Below, one piece after another: positions 13,841-19,467 of a stretch of DNA of 19,467 nt. Made by a program: the position numbers and the translations under genes. The notes under the pieces were generated by a model. It saw only the letters and a program-made list of their open reading frames with translations. It did no database searches and was not told the DNA's origin. Within the stretch, counting starts at the first letter, position 1; the number at the start of each line of letters is the position of its first letter. The stretch covers positions 1-19,467 of the forward strand of contig JAFDCW010000008.1 in the NCBI GenBank assembly GCA_019312705.1, read 5' to 3'. The DNA is from Deltaproteobacteria bacterium. GTDB taxonomy: Bacteria > Myxococcota > Polyangia > Polyangiales > B10-G4.

Positions 13841-14830
13841 ATGGGACAAGGCATCGGGATTGCGTGTGGCGTGTGCGACACGTTCAGCCCGATGGGCACG
13901 GGCACTTGCCCTGCCTGTGGCGGTGACCTGTCTCTTGGTTCCCGACCCCCGGCTGTGGCCCCCGCCGCAGCCACAGTCGTCGCCCCCGAGGCCCCGGAGA
14001 TTGCCGCAGCAAGTGCGGCAACGCTGACCAAAGAGGAACTGATGGAGCAAGCGCGCAATTACGTCTGTAAGCAGTGCTCGAGCCCCGTGCCGTCGGGCCA
14101 CAAATTCTGTGGCGCGTGCGGTGCGACCGTCCCGTCGGAGGTCCGTGATCTCCAGGTCGACTTCTTCGGCGGGATGCAGGCACCGGGGAAGGCTCGCTTG
14201 ATCCTCATCCGCGGCGACCAGGGTGTCGATGGCTTGAGTTATCTGCTCCAGGGGCAGGAACACGTCGCGGGACGGGAGGACGCACAGATCCTCTTTCCCG
14301 ACGACACATGGCTCAGCCCGCGCCATGCAAACTTCATCTACCGTGGCGAGAAGCTCGTCGTCCGTGATGAGGGCTCGAAGAACGGCGTGTACGTACGCGT
14401 CCGGGAGTCGGTGCCGATCAAGCCCGGCGACCTCTTCCTCTGCGGTGACGAGGTGTTTCGCCTCGAATCGACTCCGAAGGACACTTCGGGGCCCGAAGCA
14501 GACCAGACCTACTATTACAGCTCGCCCAAGAGGCCGAGCCCCTTCCGCATCATCCAGGTGCTCAAGGGCGGCGCCGACGGCATGGTCTTCTGCGCCCGCG
14601 AAAACACCGGTACCATCGGCCGTGAAGAGTGCGACCTGAACTTCCCCGAAGACATCTACATGTCTGGGAACCACGCCAAGCTCGAGATGGCCGGGGACGG
14701 CTCGTTCACGCTGGCCGATGACGGCAGCAAGAACGGCACCTACTTCCGCATCGACACCGAGCAAGAGCTCGCCCACGGAGATTACTTGTTCCTGGGCAAG
14801 CAGCTACTCCGCGTCGAGATGACTACCTAG
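13841..14830 (+). CDS. Double zinc-ribbon, double FHA-domain protein
   Basis: A 329-residue soluble protein for phosphothreonine recognition. It has two four-cysteine zinc ribbons (Cys9, 12, 23, 26 and Cys76, 79, 90, 93) joined by an Ala/Pro linker. Two forkhead-associated domains follow. FHA1 (about 118-208) has AGRED (Arg145), LSPRH (Ser159, His162) and SKNG (Asn181). FHA2 (about 234-325) has IGREE (Arg261), MSGNH (Ser275, His278) and SKNGT (Asn298). All residues normally used to hold phosphothreonine are present in both, so both should bind. There is no signal peptide or membrane segment. GGGAG stands close to the ATG. The gene converges on the Ser/Thr kinase gene and is paralogous to the FHA gene beyond it. 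It is a likely substrate or adaptor of that kinase, which is inference. Confidence 0.88.
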   Translation: MGQGIGIACGVCDTFSPMGTGTCPACGGDLSLGSRPPAVAPAAATVVAPEAPEIAAASAATLTKEELMEQARNYVCKQCSSPVPSGHKFCGACGATVPSEVRDLQVDFFGGMQAPGKARLILIRGDQGVDGLSYLLQGQEHVAGREDAQILFPDDTWLSPRHANFIYRGEKLVVRDEGSKNGVYVRVRESVPIKPGDLFLCGDEVFRLESTPKDTSGPEADQTYYYSSPKRPSPFRIIQVLKGGADGMVFCARENTGTIGREECDLNFPEDIYMSGNHAKLEMAGDGSFTLADDGSKNGTYFRIDTEQELAHGDYLFLGKQLLRVEMTT

Positions 14831-14831
14831 A

Positions 14832-14855
14832 AGCCTGCAGGCTATTGCCGGCAAT
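14832..14855. other. Two abutting 12-base perfect palindromes between convergent genes
   Basis: AGCCTGCAGGCT (14832-14843) is followed directly by ATTGCCGGCAAT (14844-14855). Copies of CTAG lie one base before (14827-14830) and directly after (14856-14859). The pair begins 2 bases after the FHA gene stop and 43 bases before the kinase gene end, so it may act as a bidirectional transcript end or mRNA stabiliser. There is no T-run. Confidence 0.45.
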
Positions 14856-14897
14856 CTAGCTCCGTTCGACTGACGTCGCCCTTTCGCCTTCTTGCGG

Positions 14898-16589
14898 CTA
14901 TTGGCCTAGGCCGATTTGGCGTTCGATGATGGCGCGGTCGGGGGCGTTTGGGTTGAGTTCGAGGTAGCGGCGGTAAGCGTCTCTGCCCCGTGCGACATCA
15001 CCGACGCGTGTGTAGGTTCGGCCCAGTTGCTTCTGAACCTGGGAATTGCCCGGCATGAGCCGGGCGGCGGTCTCGTAGCGACCGATCGCCCCGCGAAGGT
15101 CATTGGCGAGGAAGAGTTCGCGTCCTTCGCGATAGGCGACCTGTCCTGGACTTTCTGTCGGCGTCGCGGGCGGGTTCGCGTCCATGGTTGGGCGGCGCAC
15201 CCGGTCGGGGCGTCGCACACGAATCGGCGCGGAGTCTCCGGCGTCACCCTCTCCACCATCGGCCGCCGCCGTGGCACCGTCCGCGGTCGCCGCGGCCATC
15301 GCATCTCCTGACCGGTTGGCGTCGGGCGCGCCGGCGTCGTCCGGTAGGGCGCCGCCATCGCCGCCGCCGTCTCCGGTCAGCAATCCGGCCTGGGCGTCCG
15401 CGTTCGGCGGCGGAGTTGCGCTTTGGGGGACGTTTTCCGTCGTGGATTGCGGGTCGGCGCTGTAGAGCGCGAGCCCTATCGCCGCAGCACCCAGCAGGAC
15501 CAGGAGGGCCGCCCAGACGTAGCCGCGGTCCGGAAGCTCCTCGTCGTCCCCGTCTTCGTCGCCGTCGCGGGCGTGCTCCTCTTCCCCCTGCGCCTGGAAC
15601 GAGCCCAGGGGAACGTCTGCGTCGTCGCCGAGGCTGCGAACCGCCAGTTTGAGCGCCTCGCTCATCGACGGTGCATCGGGGTAGCGTTCGTCCCGGTCCT
15701 TGCGCATCGCGTGCAAACAGACCCGCTCGAGGGCGCGGGGGATCTTCCACTCGGGCTTTCGCGTCCGTGGCGGCACAGGCACCGCGGTGAGGTGCTTGGT
15801 GATGATCCCGAGCGCCGATTCCGCCATGAACGGCAAGGACGCCGTCAGCATCTGGTACAGCATGCACCCCGCCGCGTAGAGGTCGGCGCGCTTGTCGAGC
15901 TCTTCTCCCCGTGCTTGCTCCGGGGCCATGTACTCGGGCGTCCCGCAGACGAAACCCGTGATGGTGATCGCGGACCCACCATCGGCTTCTTGGATTTTGG
16001 CGATGCCGAAGTCACAGACTTTCACGTGCTCTTCGCCGCTGGGTGACTCGAGGACGATGACGTTTTCGGGTTTGAGGTCGCGGTGAACGACGCCGGCGTG
16101 GTGGGCCGAGTCGAGGGCGCTCAGTACCTGGCGCATCAAGTCGTAGATCCGCCGCGGAGTCAGGGGCGCGTCTTCCTCGATGATCGCGAGCAGGTCGTCT
16201 CCGTCGAGGAGCTCCATCGCAATGTAGAGGGTGCCGTCGGTGTCTTCACCGAAGTCGATGATGTGCAGCGAGTTCGGGTGGTTCAGCCGGCTCGCGGCCC
16301 GCGCCTCGCGGTGGAAGCGCTTCTTGACCTTCGGGTCGTTGGCGAGATGCGTATGCAGGACCTTGATGGCGATGCCCTTGTCGAGGGCGAGCTGCCGAGC
16401 TTCGTACACTCGGCCCATCGCCCCTTCACCGATGAGCTCCAGGACTTTGTATTTCCCATCGATGGTCCGCCCGACGAACGTGTCGAGATCGAGGTTCGCT
16501 CGAAGAGCGTGGGGCAACGTGCGGGCACACCCCCTACAGACTTCATCGCCGGGGACGACCTTGGCACTGCATCTCGGACATACGGCCAT
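14898..16589 (-). CDS. Transmembrane Ser/Thr protein kinase with zinc ribbon and external TPR
   Basis: A 563-residue Hanks-type (PknB-like) kinase. An N-terminal zinc ribbon (Cys4, 7, 18, 21) comes first. The kinase domain (about 47-320) has every key motif: GEGAMGRVY loop, AIK (Lys76), Glu95, HRDLKPEN (Asp171), DFG (Asp193), CGTPEYMAPE (Glu224) and the DLYAAGCMLYQM helix. An acidic stretch precedes one membrane segment (about 357-377). A Gly/Asp/Ala-rich linker and a TPR unit (about 475-560) lie on the far side, in place of PASTA domains, probably for sensing protein partners. It should be active. I chose ATG 16589, which puts the zinc ribbon at the very N-terminus as in the FHA gene at 16782. 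A GTG at 16628 would add 13 residues. Neither has a good ribosome site. It lies between two FHA genes. Confidence 0.92.
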   Translation of the reverse strand: MAVCPRCSAKVVPGDEVCRGCARTLPHALRANLDLDTFVGRTIDGKYKVLELIGEGAMGRVYEARQLALDKGIAIKVLHTHLANDPKVKKRFHREARAASRLNHPNSLHIIDFGEDTDGTLYIAMELLDGDDLLAIIEEDAPLTPRRIYDLMRQVLSALDSAHHAGVVHRDLKPENVIVLESPSGEEHVKVCDFGIAKIQEADGGSAITITGFVCGTPEYMAPEQARGEELDKRADLYAAGCMLYQMLTASLPFMAESALGIITKHLTAVPVPPRTRKPEWKIPRALERVCLHAMRKDRDERYPDAPSMSEALKLAVRSLGDDADVPLGSFQAQGEEEHARDGDEDGDDEELPDRGYVWAALLVLLGAAAIGLALYSADPQSTTENVPQSATPPPNADAQAGLLTGDGGGDGGALPDDAGAPDANRSGDAMAAATADGATAAADGGEGDAGDSAPIRVRRPDRVRRPTMDANPPATPTESPGQVAYREGRELFLANDLRGAIGRYETAARLMPGNSQVQKQLGRTYTRVGDVARGRDAYRRYLELNPNAPDRAIIERQIGLGQ

Positions 16590-16689
16590 CGGCGGGGTCA
16601 GGGAGGAAGGGCGGCAGGAATCTACCACTCCGAACGGCGGGGCGGTACGGCTGGACCAAATCGAGTGCGAAAAGTGCTCGAAAGGCTCC

Positions 16690-16719
16690 TTGACCCAACG
16701 CGCGGGAGACGCCTATCCT
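16690..16719 (+). promoter_or_regulatory. Candidate promoter of the second zinc-ribbon/FHA gene
   Basis: TTGACC (16690-16695; 5 of 6 matches) is followed after 18 bases by TATCCT (16714-16719; 4 of 6 matches). Transcription would start near 16726, giving a leader of about 56 bases. The leader contains a small hairpin CCCC-TCATTT-GGGG (16741-16754) upstream of the GGAGG ribosome site (16771-16775). Confidence 0.5.
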
Positions 16720-16781
16720 CCCCGAACGTATGGCGTTTTTCCCCTCATTTGGGGGGTGTGTGAGACGCATGGAGGACCCCG

Positions 16782-17918
16782 GTGATCGTCTGTCCCAGGT
16801 GCGCCAAAGAGAATCAGGACCACTATAAGTTCTGTCTAGGGTGCGGAGCCGAGCTACCTCGGGATTCCGCTCAGGCGCCGAAGAGCTTCACCGCCCCGAC
16901 GCCCCCCGCGGGCTTCGAGCAGGACGGTGGCACAGAGGTTGGCTCGCCTTCGGCGAGTGAAGGCCCTGGTACCGGGCAGCAGTTCGGTGGTGCGGCGGCC
17001 CTACCGGCTCCGGGCGCCCCTGCCCCTGCGGAATCGCCCGCTTCGGTTCCGGCTTCGGCTCCCGCTTCGGTTCCGGCTCCAGCTCCAGCTCCAGCAGCGG
17101 CCCCGGCTGGGGACGGCGAAAAGCTCTCGTGCCCGAAGTGCTCCAACGACGTGCCCCACAACTTCAAGTTCTGCGGTAGCTGCGGCCATCCCATGGCCGA
17201 TGTTCAGGCCGCGGCGGCGGCCCCGGCGGCCGCCGCGCCGGCTCCGGCTGCAGAAGCGCCTCCTGCTGACGCAGCTCCTGCGGCGGCAGGTCGCGGCAAG
17301 TTGGTCCTCATTCGTCCGGACGGGACCGAAGGGGATACGTTTTCCCTCACCGATGGCTCGACCACGGTCGGGCGCACCGCGGGGGGAGTATTCGAGGCCG
17401 ACTCGTACCTCTCGCCGGTTCACGCGACCTTCTCCTTCGCGGGCGACGACCTCGAGGTGAAGGACGAAGACAGCCTCAACGGCATCTACATCCGCGTCGA
17501 TGCGGACGCACCAAACGAACTCAAAAACGGAAGTATCTTTCGGATCGGCCAGGAGATTCTCCGGTACGAGGAGCTCGACCGAAAGCCCGTCGGTGCGGAC
17601 GGCGTCGAGCTCATGGGCAGCCCCGATCCGGGTTACCTCGGGCGTATCCGCCTGATGATCGGCCGGGAAACTTACGGCAACAGCTACTGCGTGCCTCCCG
17701 AGGGCCTGCACCTCGGCCGCGAGCGCGGCGATATCATCTTCCCCGATGACGGTTACGTCTCAGGGCTGCACTGCCGGATCCACGGAGAAGGCGGCAAGAT
17801 CTTCCTCACGGATACGGGTAGCTCCAACGGCACCTTCACGCGTGTCGACGACACCGCACCGCTCCGCACCGGCATCATGTTGTTGATGGGCCAGCAGCTC
17901 TTCCGCGTCGAATACTGA
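16782..17918 (+). CDS. Second double zinc-ribbon, double FHA-domain protein
   Basis: A 378-residue paralogue of the FHA protein at 13841 with the same order of domains. Zinc ribbons are Cys4, 7, 18, 21 and Cys117, 120, 131, 134. FHA1 (about 173-263) has VGRTA (Arg198), LSPVH (Ser211, His214) and LNG (Asn233). FHA2 (about 287-376) has LGRER (Arg313), VSGLH (Ser327, His330) and SSNGT (Asn349). The linkers are Pro/Ala-rich and low in complexity (about 70-110 and 141-170), longer than in the paralogue. The GTG start is fixed by GGAGG 6 bases upstream. It is divergent from the kinase, with a 192-base shared intergenic region, so both could be controlled together. Its N-terminal MIVCPRCAKE resembles the kinase's MAVCPRCSAK, which suggests shared ancestry of that module. 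Confidence 0.9.
   Translation: MIVCPRCAKENQDHYKFCLGCGAELPRDSAQAPKSFTAPTPPAGFEQDGGTEVGSPSASEGPGTGQQFGGAAALPAPGAPAPAESPASVPASAPASVPAPAPAPAAAPAGDGEKLSCPKCSNDVPHNFKFCGSCGHPMADVQAAAAAPAAAAPAPAAEAPPADAAPAAAGRGKLVLIRPDGTEGDTFSLTDGSTTVGRTAGGVFEADSYLSPVHATFSFAGDDLEVKDEDSLNGIYIRVDADAPNELKNGSIFRIGQEILRYEELDRKPVGADGVELMGSPDPGYLGRIRLMIGRETYGNSYCVPPEGLHLGRERGDIIFPDDGYVSGLHCRIHGEGGKIFLTDTGSSNGTFTRVDDTAPLRTGIMLLMGQQLFRVEY
17041..17100 (+). repeat. Low-complexity Pro/Ala-coding repeat in the second FHA gene
   Basis: Short units such as GGCTTCGGCTCCCGCTTCGG and runs of CCAGCT encode alternating Pro, Ala, Ser and Val in the linker between the two zinc ribbons. Units are multiples of three, so slippage would change linker length without breaking the frame. 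Confidence 0.6.
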
Positions 17919-17954
17919 TTTCGCGCGATCTCGGCCCTCCTGCTGTGTTGCCCG

Positions 17955-17994
17955 GCGCTTGAAATACCTTTGGTATTCCTACGCTTGGGCGCCT
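17955..17994. other. Hairpin between the FHA gene and the convergent hydrolase gene
   Basis: AATACC (17964-17969) pairs with GGTATT (17973-17978) around a TTT loop. An outer GGCGC (17955-17959) can pair with GCGCC (17990-17994). It sits 37 bases after the FHA stop and 59 bases beyond the hydrolase gene's end. There is no T-run, so a terminator role is only possible. Confidence 0.35.
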
Positions 17995-18052
17995 TGCAGG
18001 AGAACCGACCTCGCACGAAATCGGAGATTGGGCTCGTTTCAGGCGAGCTGAA

Positions 18053-18940
18053 CTAGAGACGTGTCGCGAGGAACTCGCGGATGCGGGCGATGATGGTGTC
18101 CGGGTGCTCGATTGGGGCGGCATGGCTGGCGCCTTCGAGCAGGGTGAACTCTCCGCCGGGGATGCGGTCTGCCATGGACTGGGCGAGTTCCGAAGGGGTG
18201 AACGTATCGCGCTCGGCGGCGATCACCAGGGCGGGTACGTCGATGGACGTGAGAAAGTCCTCGGCGCTGTGCTCACCGGCGCCCCGGAGCATCGGCAAGA
18301 AGATGTCCGGGTCCATCAGGTTGATGTGCTCCCAGTACGTTTCGAAGTCTTCCTGCTGGATGTTGAGGGCGTCGATTTCCCCCGACATGCTGGCGACCCG
18401 AAAAGCCACCGCAGGTGAGACGCGGCCCCACAGGGCCCGGGCGAGGCCGCGGCGCCGCTGAACCTGCTCGATGAGGGTCGGCAGCACCTGCTTGAGCATG
18501 TCGGAGCCGTGGAACGTCTCCGTGACTTTCCCGTAGCTGCCGCACAAGAGCACGTGGGCGCGGGCCCGATGACGGAAGAGCCGGTCGTATTCGAGGCACA
18601 CCTGCGTGCCCATCGAGTGACCCATGAGGATCGCCCCGCCGTTGACGTCCAGGTCCTTGTCCACCTTGGCCAGGACCGCCGTCAGATCCCTAGCAATGGC
18701 CGGGATGTCGAGCCGTGCTCGGTCCCGGGGGAGGCCGCTGCGACCGTGGCCGCGATAGTGCCAATGCACCACCGTGTGGTCCCGGGCGAACTCCGGCTGG
18801 ATGTATTTCCAGGCGAATCCGTCGCAGCCGATGCCGTCGTTCAGGACGACGAGGGGACCCGAGCCTAGGACCCCATAGAAGAGCCGCGTCCCGTCCTCCG
18901 CTACCGCGAAGCCCTGATGGTCGTAGACCAGCTTCGCCAA
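18053..18940 (-). CDS. Alpha/beta-hydrolase fold protein
   Basis: A 295-residue soluble hydrolase with an intact triad: nucleophile elbow GHSMG (Ser109), acid in AAERDTFTP (Asp245) and His273 in GASHAAPIEHP. The oxyanion region near LNDGIGCDGF and the HYRGHGRS strand fit the family. The cap (about 140-215) would set the substrate, which I cannot tell. Candidates include esterase, epoxide-hydrolase-like or acyl hydrolase. It has no signal peptide. The start is TTG, supported by GAGG 5 bases upstream. That GAGG overlaps the TGA stop of the gene before it (7 bases between stop and TTG), so the two are translationally coupled. The coupling with a small RHH-like protein is the main clue to its control. 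Confidence 0.88.
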   Translation of the reverse strand: MAKLVYDHQGFAVAEDGTRLFYGVLGSGPLVVLNDGIGCDGFAWKYIQPEFARDHTVVHWHYRGHGRSGLPRDRARLDIPAIARDLTAVLAKVDKDLDVNGGAILMGHSMGTQVCLEYDRLFRHRARAHVLLCGSYGKVTETFHGSDMLKQVLPTLIEQVQRRRGLARALWGRVSPAVAFRVASMSGEIDALNIQQEDFETYWEHINLMDPDIFLPMLRGAGEHSAEDFLTSIDVPALVIAAERDTFTPSELAQSMADRIPGGEFTLLEGASHAAPIEHPDTIIARIREFLATRL

Positions 18941-18947
18941 AGGCGCC

Positions 18948-19166
18948 TCAGCTGGCGGAACCGGTGTCGGTCACGTCCTCGATGTCGTTGACCGAGGGCA
19001 GCTTGCGGATTTCCTGAATCCCGATCTTCACGCAGCGCTGGACGATCCAGCTCAGGGAACGGTCGAGGCGCGCGGCCTCGTGCTGGATGTCTTGCAGCAT
19101 CGACTCTGGAAAGTAGAGGCTCTGCTTGCGCTTGTCGGTTCCACCCATGCTCCCGCTATCCTCCAT
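18948..19166 (-). CDS. Small ribbon-helix-helix-like protein, TIGR04563-like family
   Basis: A 72-residue protein with the pattern KRKQSLYFPESMLQDIQHEA followed by RLDRSLSWIVQRCVKIG, that is, a short strand and two helices like MetJ/Arc (ribbon-helix-helix) proteins. I recall this pattern as a small uncharacterised family typical of myxobacteria (TIGR04563), from memory and not checked. The strand residues KQSLYF would contact DNA if it is a true RHH regulator. The acidic tail is variable. It starts at ATG 19166. An internal ATG at 19148 with GGAGG 11 bases upstream is an alternative that keeps the core. It is the first gene of an operon with the alpha/beta hydrolase, behind a good promoter that contains a palindrome, so self-regulation is an attractive but unproven idea. 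Confidence 0.75.
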   Translation of the reverse strand: MEDSGSMGGTDKRKQSLYFPESMLQDIQHEAARLDRSLSWIVQRCVKIGIQEIRKLPSVNDIEDVTDTGSAS

Positions 19167-19218
19167 TTGACCACCCCGGGGTACGTTGCTGCTGTCCGGA
19201 GTGGGTGTCCGTCATGGT

Positions 19219-19247
19219 ACTACACAGGATACGTGTAACGGTGTCAA
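19219..19247 (-). promoter_or_regulatory. Candidate promoter with operator-like palindrome for the RHH/hydrolase operon
   Basis: On the minus strand a perfect -35 TTGACA (19242-19247) is followed after exactly 17 bases by TGTAGT (19219-19224; 4 of 6 matches). Transcription would begin near 19212. The inverted repeat TACAC-AGGATAC-GTGTA (19221-19237) fills the spacer and overlaps the -10, a typical place for a repressor site. Confidence 0.6.
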
Positions 19248-19262
19248 TGAGAGGTTCCCTTG

Positions 19263-19467
19263 GTGCGGTCCATCGCAAAACGAGAGCGCATATTCTGGGT
19301 CCTGACGGTGGTTGTCGTTGGGTCCCTCGCGGGGGCGGTCGCCCGGGCCACCCCTGAGACCGAGAGCCCCTATCGCAACCTGGGCATCTTCGGTCGGGCC
19401 CTCGCCCACATCGAGATGAGCTGGGTCGAGACGGCCGATCAGGACGAGCTCATCTACGGTGCGATTC
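19263..19467 (+). CDS. N-terminus of S41 carboxy-terminal processing protease (CtpA-like), cut by the window edge
   Basis: The first 68 codons of a gene that runs off the window. The product begins with a basic stretch and a hydrophobic segment (FWVLTVVVVGSLAGAVARA, about residues 11-29), a membrane anchor or signal peptide. It continues SPYRNLGIFGRALAHIEMSW, then VETADQDELIYGAI, the conserved opening of C-terminal processing proteases (S41, CtpA/Prc). The PDZ and catalytic Ser-Lys parts would lie beyond the window. These enzymes trim periplasmic proteins. GTG 19263 has GAGG 8 bases upstream; an in-frame TTG at 19260 is equally possible. It is divergent from the RHH/hydrolase operon, about 97 bases apart. 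Confidence 0.8.
   Translation, partial: MRSIAKRERIFWVLTVVVVGSLAGAVARATPETESPYRNLGIFGRALAHIEMSWVETADQDELIYGAI

Noticed and set aside
13732..17937. A shared 13-base string CGCGATCTCGGCC downstream of the TPR/HEAT gene (13732) and the second FHA gene (17925)
   Set aside because: A few 13-base matches are expected by chance in a window of this size, more so with high GC.

Overview
The window looks like chromosomal DNA of a myxobacterium-type bacterium (Myxococcota; Polyangia or a Sandaracinus-like lineage is my guess). The signs are very high GC coding sequence with GC-rich third positions, a secreted protein ending in a MYXO-CTERM sorting signal, a eukaryote-like Ser/Thr kinase next to FHA proteins, a lysine/alanine-repeat histone H1-like protein, a Cys-rich lipoprotein, and a small ribbon-helix-helix-like protein of a type I associate with myxobacteria. 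No tRNA, rRNA, CRISPR array, insertion sequence or phage gene was seen. The window reads as ordinary chromosome, with clade-specific surface and signalling genes rather than a recently acquired island.

Layout. (1) 144-959, minus: OmpA/Pal-type lipoprotein. It is followed by an AT-rich divergent intergenic region with promoter-like sites, then the H1-like gene (1232-1696, plus) with a large internal duplication. A hairpin-rich stretch ends in a strong terminator at 1866-1898. (2) 1953-4001, minus: a two-gene operon of a DUF72 protein and a shortened NFACT (RqcH-like) protein. (3) 4100-8817, plus: a Cys-rich lipoprotein followed by a 1241-residue subtilase-fold protein with FG-GAP/VCBS repeats and a MYXO-CTERM tail. 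Its protease active site looks altered. (4) 8851-9504, minus: HAD phosphatase of the phosphoglycolate phosphatase type. (5) 9640-13689, plus: a 1349-residue exported TPR + HEAT-repeat protein of unknown function. (6) 13841-17918: a signalling cluster. Two paralogous proteins, each with two zinc ribbons and two FHA domains, flank an oppositely oriented transmembrane Ser/Thr kinase that also begins with a zinc ribbon. (7) 18053-19166, minus: a translationally coupled pair, the small RHH-like protein and an alpha/beta hydrolase, behind a good sigma70-type promoter with a palindrome in its spacer. (8) 19263 to the window end, plus: the N-terminus of an S41 (CtpA-like) carboxy-terminal processing protease.

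How the genes may work together. The clearest functional unit is the FHA-kinase-FHA cluster. The kinase would phosphorylate threonines, FHA domains bind phosphothreonine, and the shared zinc ribbons suggest a common docking surface. The kinase has a C-terminal TPR outside the membrane, and an exported TPR/HEAT protein is encoded next to the cluster, so a link across the envelope is possible; this is inference. The lipoprotein and subtilase-like protein probably form a surface pair. The NFACT and DUF72 genes share an operon, but no joint role is evident.
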